The notes beneath the pieces are model-generated. The model did no database searches and was not told the origin of the DNA. It was given only the letters and a program-made list of their open reading frames with translations. A DNA stretch of 5,850 nucleotides from Oligosphaeraceae bacterium (lineage in GTDB: Bacteria > Verrucomicrobiota > Lentisphaeria > Oligosphaerales > Oligosphaeraceae), in contig JAAYYJ010000246.1 of the NCBI GenBank assembly GCA_012515455.1, positions 1 to 5,850 on the forward strand, read 5' to 3'. Both the position numbers and the translations under genes were made by a program. Position 1 is the stretch's first letter, and the number at the start of each line of letters is the position of its first letter. This document shows, piece after piece, positions 1 through 5,799 of the stretch.

Positions 1-1745
1 ATATCGTGCAAAATGCGCTGCCGGTGAATGATTTTTCCATCCGCAGTTCCCGGATTTTGCTGAGCAGTCTGAACGGACTGGCTTTTCGCCCTGCGGACGG
101 GCTGGCTTTCACACCCGAGCAGATTATGGGGCGATATCTGCTGTCGCCGGAGCGGCACCTGAATGTGAGTCAGGTTGGCAATTTGATTGCTGAGACCGAC
201 AACTGGGGTGCCTTGAGGACGTGGCTGGATATGGCCAACGCTGAGCAGAAAGGGCGCATCTGCCTGTTCGAAGCCGACTGCTATTACGCTGATGCCGAGA
301 TGGCGGTCAGGCTTTTTCGCGGTCATCCGATTTTGCCCGGCAGAGGCGCCGACGGTTTCCCGCAGCATGCCCGCCAAGCGGCCGATCGGCTCCTGGAACA
401 TCTGCTGCCCAATGGCAGGCTGAGCCCATTTTTCCCAGAGTGGGTCTCCAGACGCGCTGAGCAGGGTGAATTCCTGTCCTGTCAGGCGGAGCTGGCATTG
501 GTATTTTCCCGCCTGGCGCTGATTGATAAGAACAAGAAATACTCCGAAGCGGCTCGCACTATCTGCCGTCGTCTGCAGAAGCATTGCCAGAAGGTCAGCC
601 TTGGCGGTGGGCTGTTTACGGTTTTAGTCGAGGATGAAGACCTCTCTCCAGGCGATAAACTGCAGGATTCACGCAAAGTCGTGAGTCTACATACTAATGC
701 TCTGGTCAGTCTTGCCATGCTGGAGACTGATGCGGCCAGTAAGAGTCCGGAATTCCAGCCTCTGGTCAAGGAACTGGTGAAGTATATTTACCGGCAGATG
801 GACCGGCAGGGAGATTTTATTCTGTTGCGTTTATACCCGGAGATGAACCGCCCTCTGGATGATTTATTCAGCCCGGATGGCCGGATTGAATCAGCTGCAT
901 TGGCAGCCTTGGCGCTGTGCCGCTATGCGGAGGTCGATCAGGAGAACCGCACAGCCTTGCAGCAGCGTCAGAAACTGGCAACAGACCATTTGTTGCAGGT
1001 CGTCCTGAAGGATCTGCCGGTGGAGAAACTGCCGGTTTCGCCCTGGCTGGCCGAATTGCTGGCCCGGGGAGGCACTGGCGAGCCTCCATCCTATCTGCTG
1101 CAATGCGCCCGTCTGGCCATTGCCGCCGGGCTGCAGTCTGAGACCCAACCGCTGTTTCCCGATTTCTTTGGCGTTCCCCGACAGGTCCCCAGTTTGACCT
1201 TGGCGGCGGAGCATACCTGGGTGGTGGCCTGCCTGGCGGACTGGCTGGCCCGACAGGGGAAAACCAGTAACGCTCGCGATCTGCTGGCTGATGCCTGGCC
1301 GATGTGGATTTTCCAGCAGCAGGCCAGGATGGACCGGGCTTCTGCCGCAGGCTTGCCGAACCCTAACAAATATTACTATCTGTTCAGGGATCATCTTGAG
1401 GATTTCGGCTTTGATCTTAACGGCCAGACAACCCAAATCTTCAGCTTGCTGGCTGTATCTTCCGTCTTGCAGACCTTGGAGTTGAAAGAGTTTCCCCGGC
1501 ATGAGGAGCAGTATGCTTCCTGGCAGAAAGCTTGGGCCTTGATCGATAGCCACCCGTTCTGCCTGGACCCCAGCCTGGTCCAGGACAGCCAAACAGAGGA
1601 ACCGAAAAGACATATTGTGGGCGGTCTGCAACCGGGACAGACGGTGACAGTGAAGACTTTTGGTGGCAAAATGACCGCCGTGTCTCCTGCAGTCAGCACC
1701 AGAGTTATTGAACGCCAGAGCCGTACCGGCAGAAACAAGCGTTGA
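1..1745 (+). CDS. Uncharacterised large alpha-helical protein, possible alpha/alpha-toroid fold (5' end outside window)
   Basis: The reading frame is open to the left edge. A GTG at position 6 could be read as a start, but only five bases lie before it, so no ribosome site can be judged; I treat the gene as 5'-truncated. At least 579 residues are present, ending in TGA at 1743-1745. I do not recognise the family. From the GTG, residues about 158-195, 225-270, 293-335, 360-378, 398-440 and 470-495 look like amphipathic helices rich in Ala and Leu, with recurring patterns such as AELALVFSRLALI, HTNALVSLAMLE and SAALAALALCRYAEV. Such paired helices suggest an alpha/alpha barrel, as in carbohydrate epimerases, glycosidases or terpene-cyclase-like proteins, or a helical-repeat solenoid. 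This is inference from pattern only; no catalytic motif was identified. No membrane segment is seen in the visible part. The C-terminal 40 residues change character (Gly/Thr/Val-rich, then a basic tail ending GRNKR). The gene converges on the secY operon and has no visible functional link to it. Confidence 0.8.
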   Translation, partial: IVQNALPVNDFSIRSSRILLSSLNGLAFRPADGLAFTPEQIMGRYLLSPERHLNVSQVGNLIAETDNWGALRTWLDMANAEQKGRICLFEADCYYADAEMAVRLFRGHPILPGRGADGFPQHARQAADRLLEHLLPNGRLSPFFPEWVSRRAEQGEFLSCQAELALVFSRLALIDKNKKYSEAARTICRRLQKHCQKVSLGGGLFTVLVEDEDLSPGDKLQDSRKVVSLHTNALVSLAMLETDAASKSPEFQPLVKELVKYIYRQMDRQGDFILLRLYPEMNRPLDDLFSPDGRIESAALAALALCRYAEVDQENRTALQQRQKLATDHLLQVVLKDLPVEKLPVSPWLAELLARGGTGEPPSYLLQCARLAIAAGLQSETQPLFPDFFGVPRQVPSLTLAAEHTWVVACLADWLARQGKTSNARDLLADAWPMWIFQQQARMDRASAAGLPNPNKYYYLFRDHLEDFGFDLNGQTTQIFSLLAVSSVLQTLELKEFPRHEEQYASWQKAWALIDSHPFCLDPSLVQDSQTEEPKRHIVGGLQPGQTVTVKTFGGKMTAVSPAVSTRVIERQSRTGRNKR

Positions 1746-1749
1746 TATT

Positions 1750-1769
1750 GTTTGCCGGCGGAGGCAAAC
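1750..1769 (+). other. Perfect hairpin just after the plus-strand gene, possible weak terminator
   Basis: The arms GTTTGCC (1750-1756) and GGCAAAC (1763-1769) pair perfectly over 7 bp around a 6-base loop. The hairpin begins four bases after the TGA of the upstream gene. The bases that follow, CGAATTTAGC, contain only three Ts and no proper U-tract, so intrinsic termination would be weak. It may instead protect the 3' end of the message. A second hairpin of similar size follows at 1794-1815, also without a T-run. Confidence 0.4.
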
Positions 1770-2000
1770 CGAATTTAGCTAACCTTGATTATCGCCTGGC
1801 GGGCAGTTGCCAGGCTGACATAAGTCTTGGCTGGAAGCCTTTCCGGCTATGCCGCCGGCGTGAATTGGCCGTTAGTCCCGTCAAAGATGCAGCCGGTACC
1901 TCCTTATCCCCTGTGGCTTGGCGTGCGGCTGAGCAACAGGCAGGTGGAAAAGAAAATACGCCGTGCGGTTTTGGCGCCTGGACGCAATTGGACAGGGTTG

Positions 2001-2032
2001 CTGCCGGGGCTGCTGGCTGACTGCCGGGGCTG
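2001..2032. repeat. 12-base direct repeat, 20-base period
   Basis: CTGCCGGGGCTG occurs at 2001-2012 and again at 2021-2032, separated by eight bases. Both copies lie in the gene-free stretch. Two copies with a GC-rich simple motif could be chance or a slip duplication; no function is implied. Confidence 0.4.
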
Positions 2033-2126
2033 TCGTTCAGTCAGACGAGAGGCCGTGCCAGCATCAGCATGTTCGGCCCGGAAAAATTCTCCCTGCGGCT
2101 TGCGGCTGCTCCCGGTATACTGCAAT

Positions 2127-2163
2127 AAAAAACCGCGGCCGAGAAAAACTCTGCCGCGGTTTT
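2127..2163 (-). terminator. Rho-independent terminator of the secY operon (probably bidirectional)
   Basis: An 11-bp perfect inverted repeat, AAAACCGCGGC at 2129-2139 and GCCGCGGTTTT at 2153-2163, closes around one C/T mismatch, three further pairs (GAG/CTC at 2141-2143 and 2149-2151) and a five-base loop. On the minus strand the stem is followed by six Ts (2132-2127), the classical intrinsic terminator form. It starts 28 bases after the secY stop. On the plus strand the descending arm ends in only four Ts (2160-2163), so it could also stop read-through from the convergent gene about 380 bases upstream, but less well. Its position shows that secY is the last gene of this transcription unit. 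Confidence 0.88.
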
Positions 2164-2191
2164 GCGCAACTGACTAAGAAACACCTGTTTC

Positions 2192-3559
2192 TCAACGACG
2201 AGAGCGCAGACGCCCCTTGGACATAAAGCCATCATAATGGCGGTTCAACAGATGGGTCTCAATCTGCCGCATGGTATCCAAAGACACCCCGACGATGATC
2301 AGCAGGCTGGTGCCGCCGAAGAACTGCGAGATGACTTGCGGCACGCCCATGGAATTGCTCAACAGCATAGGCAGAATGGCCAGCACCGTCAAAGCAATGG
2401 CACCTGCCAGGGTGATCCGGGTCATGGCATGGTCCAGGAAATCTGAAGTCGGTTCGCCGGGACGTATGCCGGGGATATACCCGCCGCGTTTCTGCAGATC
2501 ATCAGCAATCTGAATGGGATTGAACTGGTTCGCGACCCAGAAAAACGAGAAGACCAGAATCAGCGCTCCGTAGAGCAGCAAATAACCGGTAGAGCCATAG
2601 GCGACGTTCGGAATCAGCCAGCGGAAGAAAGCCCAATTGGGAGCATACTGCAACAGCAGCATCGGGAAAGACAGGATGGCACCAGCGAAGATAATGGGCA
2701 TAACCCCGGAGTAGTTTACCCGCAAAGGCAGATAGCTGGTCTGCACCGCACTGGTCTTGCCGACACCTGCCACCCGCTGCGCGTAGCGGACGGGAATCTT
2801 GCGCATTCCCTGGGTCAAAGCCACCGCCCCGGCGCAAACCAGGAAGAACATCGCCAGCAGGATAACCAAATGAATCATATTCATATCGCCGCCGCCAGTG
2901 GCCGCACCGCCCAGAATCATGGTCAGGAGATTCTTGATGGCATTCGGCAGGCGGGCAATGATATTGATGGTGATAATCAGAGACGCACCGTTGCCGATGC
3001 CGCGCTCGGTAATGATTTCCCCCAGCCACATAATCAGCATTGCGCCGGCAGTCAGGGTGATCACGGTGGAGATGATAAACATCAGGCCCGGATTGGTGAC
3101 AATGCTGGCACCGCTGCTCAAACGCAGCTTTTCCGGATTCATCATCGCCAGAGAGAACATCGTGCCTTGGATAATGCAAATCAGCACCGTAATGTAGCGC
3201 ATTATCTGGTTGTATTTCTGGTGCCCGGATTCACCCTCCCGTACCATCTTGTTCAGAGCCGGAATCACCGGAGTCATCAGCTGCAGAATAATCGAGGCGG
3301 AGATATAGGGCATGATACCCAAGGCACCAATGGCAAAATTCTCCATCGCACCGCCACTGAACAAATCGAGCATGTCGAAGACCCCGCCAGCGCCACGGTT
3401 GGCACTCATCGACTTGAACAGCTCCGCCAAGGCATGCGGATCGACCCCGGGGCAGGGGATCATGCTGGCCACCCGGCACAGGGCGATGATCCCGAAGGTC
3501 ACAAACAACCGTTTTTTCAGTTCTGGTATTTTCAGACAGTTAACATAAGCAGAAAGCAT
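2192..3559 (-). CDS. secY: Protein translocase subunit SecY
   Basis: SecY is the pore-forming inner-membrane subunit of the SecYEG channel, which moves unfolded proteins across or into the membrane, driven by SecA or by ribosomes. The 455 residues fit the family (about 420-460). Ten membrane segments can be placed at roughly 17-36, 78-97, 121-140, 157-180, 192-218, 228-250, 285-305, 325-347, 381-401 and 408-427. The plug region FSGGAMENFAIGALGIMPYI (67-86) is typical. The cytosolic loop contains IPGIRPGEPTSDF, whose Arg (366) corresponds to the SecA-contact arginine at position 357 in E. coli. The C-terminus ends in a basic tail, GRLRSRR. The ATG at 3559 is preceded by AAGGAAA at suitable spacing, so this start is well supported. 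It lies 120 bases after rplO, the longest gap in the operon, and is followed by a terminator. No sign of damage is seen. Confidence 0.98.
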   Translation of the reverse strand: MLSAYVNCLKIPELKKRLFVTFGIIALCRVASMIPCPGVDPHALAELFKSMSANRGAGGVFDMLDLFSGGAMENFAIGALGIMPYISASIILQLMTPVIPALNKMVREGESGHQKYNQIMRYITVLICIIQGTMFSLAMMNPEKLRLSSGASIVTNPGLMFIISTVITLTAGAMLIMWLGEIITERGIGNGASLIITINIIARLPNAIKNLLTMILGGAATGGGDMNMIHLVILLAMFFLVCAGAVALTQGMRKIPVRYAQRVAGVGKTSAVQTSYLPLRVNYSGVMPIIFAGAILSFPMLLLQYAPNWAFFRWLIPNVAYGSTGYLLLYGALILVFSFFWVANQFNPIQIADDLQKRGGYIPGIRPGEPTSDFLDHAMTRITLAGAIALTVLAILPMLLSNSMGVPQVISQFFGGTSLLIIVGVSLDTMRQIETHLLNRHYDGFMSKGRLRSRR

Positions 3560-3679
3560 GTCGGTTTCCTTGTCGATTTACCAAGCCTATGGCTGCAAAA
3601 GACTGGCGATTGGCCGTGTGCTGATACGGTCCCGCCGGATGGGGCGGGACAACTCAGCCGCGCTGAATACCAACAGCCG
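3560..3679 (-). other. Long rplO-secY spacer
   Basis: The 120 bases between the rplO stop and the secY start contain no plausible gene; in particular no L30-like frame is present. On the minus strand they hold a small hairpin (arms TCAGC/GCTGA, 3654-3666), then the strong hairpin at 3629-3650, then the secY ribosome site AAGGAAA near 3565-3571. I looked for an internal secY promoter and found no convincing paired -35 and -10 boxes. Confidence 0.5.
3629..3650 (-). other. Perfect 8-bp GC-rich hairpin in the secY leader
   Basis: The arms GTCCCGCC and GGCGGGAC pair perfectly around a six-base loop (CCATCC as read on the minus strand). The bases following on the minus strand are CGTATCAG, with no T-run, so this is not an intrinsic terminator as it stands. 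It sits about 70 bases upstream of the secY start. It could be an RNA processing or stability element, an attenuation site, or a translational control element; which one is not shown by the sequence. Confidence 0.55.
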
Positions 3680-4120
3680 TCAGCCCAACTCACAACTGCC
3701 ACCTGCAGCTTCGATTTTCTCGCGAGCGCTGGCGGAGAATTTGTCCGCCTTAACCTGGAGGGCTTTGGTAACCGTGCCGTCACCTAGAATCTTCAAGGGG
3801 AGATTGCTTTTGCCCAACAGACCGCGGCGCTGCAACTCCTGCTTGTCAATGCTCTGACCAGCCTGAAAATTCTCTTCCAGAACCAGGATGTTGATCACAT
3901 TGAATTCAATGTGGTTGGGGTTGTTGAAACCGCGCTTGGGCAAACGACGGATCAGCGGAATTTGCCCGCCTTCAAAATAGGGCCGGCGGCTATAGCCAGA
4001 GCGCGCCCCGGCACCCTTATCACCTCTGCCGGCAGTCCTGCCATTACCGGACCCATCACCGCGACCGACCCGCTTGCGGGCGGGACGCGGTACTGTATTT
4101 TTTAACTCATGAAGTTTCAT
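3680..4120 (-). CDS. rplO: 50S ribosomal protein L15
   Basis: L15 is a late-assembling large-subunit protein that binds 23S rRNA. With the ATG at 4120 the protein is 146 residues, the usual length, and begins MKLHEL, the family's typical opening. The glycine/arginine-rich N-terminal extension (VGRGDGSGNGRTAGRGDKGA, 18-37) is followed by the signature YFEGGQIPLIRRLPKRGF (48-65), and the end EKIEAAGGSCE (134-144) matches the conserved C-terminal strand. An in-frame ATG at 4132 would add MRMA, but it has no ribosome site, whereas GAGGA at 4126-4130 sits about six bases before the ATG at 4120. It follows rpsE by 32 bases with no rpmD between them, and is separated from secY by 120 bases. Confidence 0.97.
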   Translation of the reverse strand: MKLHELKNTVPRPARKRVGRGDGSGNGRTAGRGDKGAGARSGYSRRPYFEGGQIPLIRRLPKRGFNNPNHIEFNVINILVLEENFQAGQSIDKQELQRRGLLGKSNLPLKILGDGTVTKALQVKADKFSASAREKIEAAGGSCELG

Positions 4121-4125
4121 TGCCA

Positions 4126-4131
4126 TCCTCA
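4126..4131 (-). promoter_or_regulatory. Ribosome binding site that decides the rplO start
   Basis: On the minus strand TGAGGA precedes the ATG at 4120 by the normal distance. It overlaps the alternative upstream ATG at 4132, which itself has only an A-rich stretch before it. This favours the shorter L15 that begins MKLHEL. Confidence 0.7.
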
Positions 4132-4152
4132 TTTGTGCATGTTAAAATGCGC

Positions 4153-4707
4153 TTACAGAGCACAGATGCCGCGCTTCGCCAGAATCTCTTTCTTGGTCCG
4201 CAAATCTTTGAGGGCCTCGAAGGTGGCTTTGACGACGTTCACTGCGTTTTTTGACCCCAGGGACTTGGCCAGCACATCCTTGATACCAGCCAACTCTAGC
4301 ACCGCCCGCATACCACCGCCGGCAATCAGTCCGGTGCCTTCGGAGGCGGGCCGAACCATTACCTTCGAACCGCGGAATGTGTAGTTGACCAGGTGCGTCA
4401 CGGTGGACTTGAACATCGGTACCTTGATGAGGCTGCGGCGAGCCTGCTCGCCACCTTTGCGAATAGCATCCGCCACCTCATTGGCTTTGCCAAAGCCCAT
4501 GCCCACGCGACCGTGTTTGTCACCAACCACGACCAAAGCACTGAAAGAAAAATTCCTGCCGCCTTTGACAACTTTGCTGCTGCGGTTGACCGCGACAACC
4601 TGCTCTACCAGCTCCTGTGCCGACTCATCGAGCGTACGCTCCACCCCGGAAACTGCCGGCTGCAGCGGAGTCTCGTTGTCTGATCTATCATTATTTTGAC
4701 TTGTCAC
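4153..4707 (-). CDS. rpsE: 30S ribosomal protein S5
   Basis: S5 sits at the back of the 30S subunit near the decoding region and affects translational fidelity and spectinomycin sensitivity. The N-terminal double-stranded-RNA-binding-like domain runs from about residue 33 to 96 and includes VNRSSKVVKGGRNFSFSALV and the loop GDKHGRVGMGFGKANEV. The C-terminal domain (about 105-175) carries RPASEGTGLIAGGGMRAVLE and NVVKATFEAL. I chose the GTG at 4707 because GGGAG lies eight bases upstream. The ATG at 4722 would give 189 residues instead of 184 but has no ribosome site. Before the conserved core there is a polar, acidic, probably disordered extension of about 30 residues, longer than in E. coli S5 (167 residues in total). 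The Ser-Lys of the spectinomycin-associated loop is present, so nothing predicts resistance. The gap to rplR is 95 bases. Confidence 0.96.
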   Translation of the reverse strand: MTSQNNDRSDNETPLQPAVSGVERTLDESAQELVEQVVAVNRSSKVVKGGRNFSFSALVVVGDKHGRVGMGFGKANEVADAIRKGGEQARRSLIKVPMFKSTVTHLVNYTFRGSKVMVRPASEGTGLIAGGGMRAVLELAGIKDVLAKSLGSKNAVNVVKATFEALKDLRTKKEILAKRGICAL

Positions 4708-4715
4708 AGAATGTT

Positions 4716-4720
4716 CTCCC
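4716..4720 (-). promoter_or_regulatory. Ribosome binding site favouring a GTG start for rpsE
   Basis: GGGAG on the minus strand lies eight bases before the GTG at 4707 and includes the last base of the in-frame ATG at 4722. If the ATG were the start, this site would lie inside the coding region and the ATG would be preceded only by a pyrimidine- and A-rich stretch (AACAACCTAT). Confidence 0.6.
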
Positions 4721-4802
4721 ATATAGGTTGTTAGTCAGCGGTTGACAGTACTCAGCCAGTAGCCAGCACAGCATTCCGCCGGCAATGCGCAAGCGAAAGA
4801 CA

Positions 4803-5165
4803 TTAAAATTCCAAACCGGCTTCCCGGGCGGCATCCGCCAGGGCTTTGACACAACCGTGATAAGTAAAACCGCCACGGTCAAAAACGACCTTCTTAATCT
4901 GTCCCGCCAGTGCCCGCTCGGCGATCGTCCGTCCGATGATGACTGCACTTTTGACGTTGGACGAGAGTTTCTGCTCCCGCATGGCCTTCTCCACGGTTGA
5001 GGCCGCCATCAGGGTGTTCTGCGCATCGTCATCAATGATTTGGGCATAGATGTGGGCGCCGGTGCGGCAGACACTGAGACGGGGAACCGCAACAGTGCCA
5101 GCGACCTTCTGACGAAGGCGGTTGTGGCGGCGGATGCGCGCTTTTTTCTTCGATAATTTGCTCAT
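4803..5165 (-). CDS. rplR: 50S ribosomal protein L18
   Basis: L18 binds 5S rRNA and helps dock it into the central protuberance of the 50S subunit together with L5. The 120 residues match the usual length (about 117-122). The basic N-terminus (KKKARIRRHNRLRQKV, 6-21) is followed by PRLSVCRTGAHIYAQIID (28-45) and the highly conserved end VVFDRGGFTYHGCVKALADA (93-112), then AREAGLEF. The ATG at 5165 has GGAG eight bases upstream (5174-5177). It lies 74 bases after rplF, wider than usual for this operon, and that gap contains a hairpin. The gene is intact. Confidence 0.97.
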   Translation of the reverse strand: MSKLSKKKARIRRHNRLRQKVAGTVAVPRLSVCRTGAHIYAQIIDDDAQNTLMAASTVEKAMREQKLSSNVKSAVIIGRTIAERALAGQIKKVVFDRGGFTYHGCVKALADAAREAGLEF

Positions 5166-5188
5166 TGAAATTACTCCATCGCTGAAAG

Positions 5189-5210
5189 CACCCGGATTGC
5201 AAGCCGGATG
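5189..5210 (-). other. Hairpin in the rplF-rplR spacer
   Basis: On the minus strand CATCCGG (5210-5204) pairs with CCGGGTG (5195-5189) over 7 bp, including one T/G wobble, around an eight-base loop. It is followed by CTTTCAGCG, with no long T-run, and ends about 12 bases before the GGAG of rplR. It could modulate rplR translation or be incidental. Confidence 0.35.
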
Positions 5211-5239
5211 ATAAAATTGATCGTACCGAAGATTAGACC

Positions 5240-5773
5240 TTAGACGGTCTTGCCTTCCTTCAAGGTCATCTGCTCACCGACAAAGCGAACGCCCTTGCCA
5301 TGGTAGGCATCAGGAGCACGGAATTTCCGGATCGTGGCAGCGGCCTCGCCGACCTTCTGTTTGTCGATGCTCTCCAGGGAAATATGGGTCTGGTCCGGAA
5401 CCTTGGCAGTAACCCCGTCCGGGATTTCATAGATCACCGGGTTGGAGTAGCCCAGATTCAGAGTCAGGGTGCGGTCTTTCAGCTGGGCCCGGTAACCGAC
5501 GCCAAACAGCTCCAAGTCGATCTTGAAACCGCTGTCAACACCGATAATCATGGAATTAATGATGCTGCGTACCATCCCGTGCTTCATCTTCAAAAAACGG
5601 TCGTCATTAGCGCGCTTGACATGAATGACTGTGCCGTCATTCTCCAGGCTGATGCCCTCGGGAAGACTGAATTCCAGGCTGCCTTTGGGACCAGTGACTT
5701 TTACGTCCTGGTCTTTGAGTTCGAATTTGACCTTGCTGCTCAAGGAAATTGGTTTATTACCCATCCGTGACAT
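5240..5773 (-). CDS. rplF: 50S ribosomal protein L6
   Basis: L6 is a two-domain large-subunit protein near the sarcin-ricin loop and the factor-binding site. The length of 177 residues equals that of E. coli L6. The start MSRMGNKPI matches the family's usual MSRIGKKPI, which fixes the ATG at 5773 over the internal ATG at 5764. Each of the two similar domains carries recognisable pieces: KVTGPKGSLEF (25-35) and IINSMIIGVDSGF (71-83) in the first, then ELFGVGYRAQ (88-97), LNLGYSNPV (105-113) and the signature FRAPDAYHGKGVRF (151-164) in the second. AGGAAAGGA upstream gives a strong ribosome site. It lies 26 bases after rpsH. Confidence 0.98.
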   Translation of the reverse strand: MSRMGNKPISLSSKVKFELKDQDVKVTGPKGSLEFSLPEGISLENDGTVIHVKRANDDRFLKMKHGMVRSIINSMIIGVDSGFKIDLELFGVGYRAQLKDRTLTLNLGYSNPVIYEIPDGVTAKVPDQTHISLESIDKQKVGEAAATIRKFRAPDAYHGKGVRFVGEQMTLKEGKTV

Positions 5774-5799
5774 GCTGCTTTTCCTTTCCTTTATGAGGA

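Larger units (their letters stand above)
1746..2126. other. Gene-free region between convergent genes
   Basis: About 380 bases separate the stop of the plus-strand gene from the terminator of the secY operon. Short open frames exist on both strands, but none has a credible start with a ribosome site, and one plus-strand frame runs straight through the terminator stem. Their translations are rich in Arg, Pro, Gly and Cys, as expected of out-of-frame GC-rich DNA. No tRNA, SRP RNA or recognisable riboswitch core was seen by eye. Several short GC-rich inverted repeats are present: 1750-1769, 1794-1815 with 7-bp arms GCCTGGC/GCCAGGC, and 1843-1858 with about 5-bp arms. There is also a short direct repeat at 2001-2032. 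The minus strand was checked for a displaced rpmJ (L36) or rpmD (L30); none was found. Confidence 0.6.

Noticed and set aside
891..1631. Minus-strand open frame of about 246 codons opposite the large plus-strand gene
   Set aside because: Gln/Leu/Arg-rich shadow translation. The plus-strand frame is longer, open over the whole region, and shows regular helix periodicity.
2093..2121. Possible plus-strand promoter with TATACT at 2116-2121
   Set aside because: The best upstream box, TTGCGG at 2100, leaves only 10 bases of spacing, and transcription would run straight into the terminator.
1742..2177. Overlapping plus-strand open frames (including 1827-2177) after the large gene
   Set aside because: No ribosome site or recognisable protein, an amino-acid make-up typical of out-of-frame GC-rich DNA, and one frame crosses the terminator stem.
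3560..3600. Possible internal promoter for secY (TTGCAG and TAAATC on the minus strand)
   Set aside because: The two boxes are about 12 bases apart, too close for a standard promoter, and the match is weak.
2870..3787. Long plus-strand open frame antisense to secY and rplO (about 305 codons)
   Set aside because: It is the shadow of two certain genes on the other strand. Its His/Gln/Asn-rich translation has no domain character and it spans the rplO-secY gap by chance.
4771..4788. Inverted repeat GCATT/AATGC in the rplR-rpsE gap
   Set aside because: Only 5 bp with an eight-base loop and no T-run, easily due to chance.
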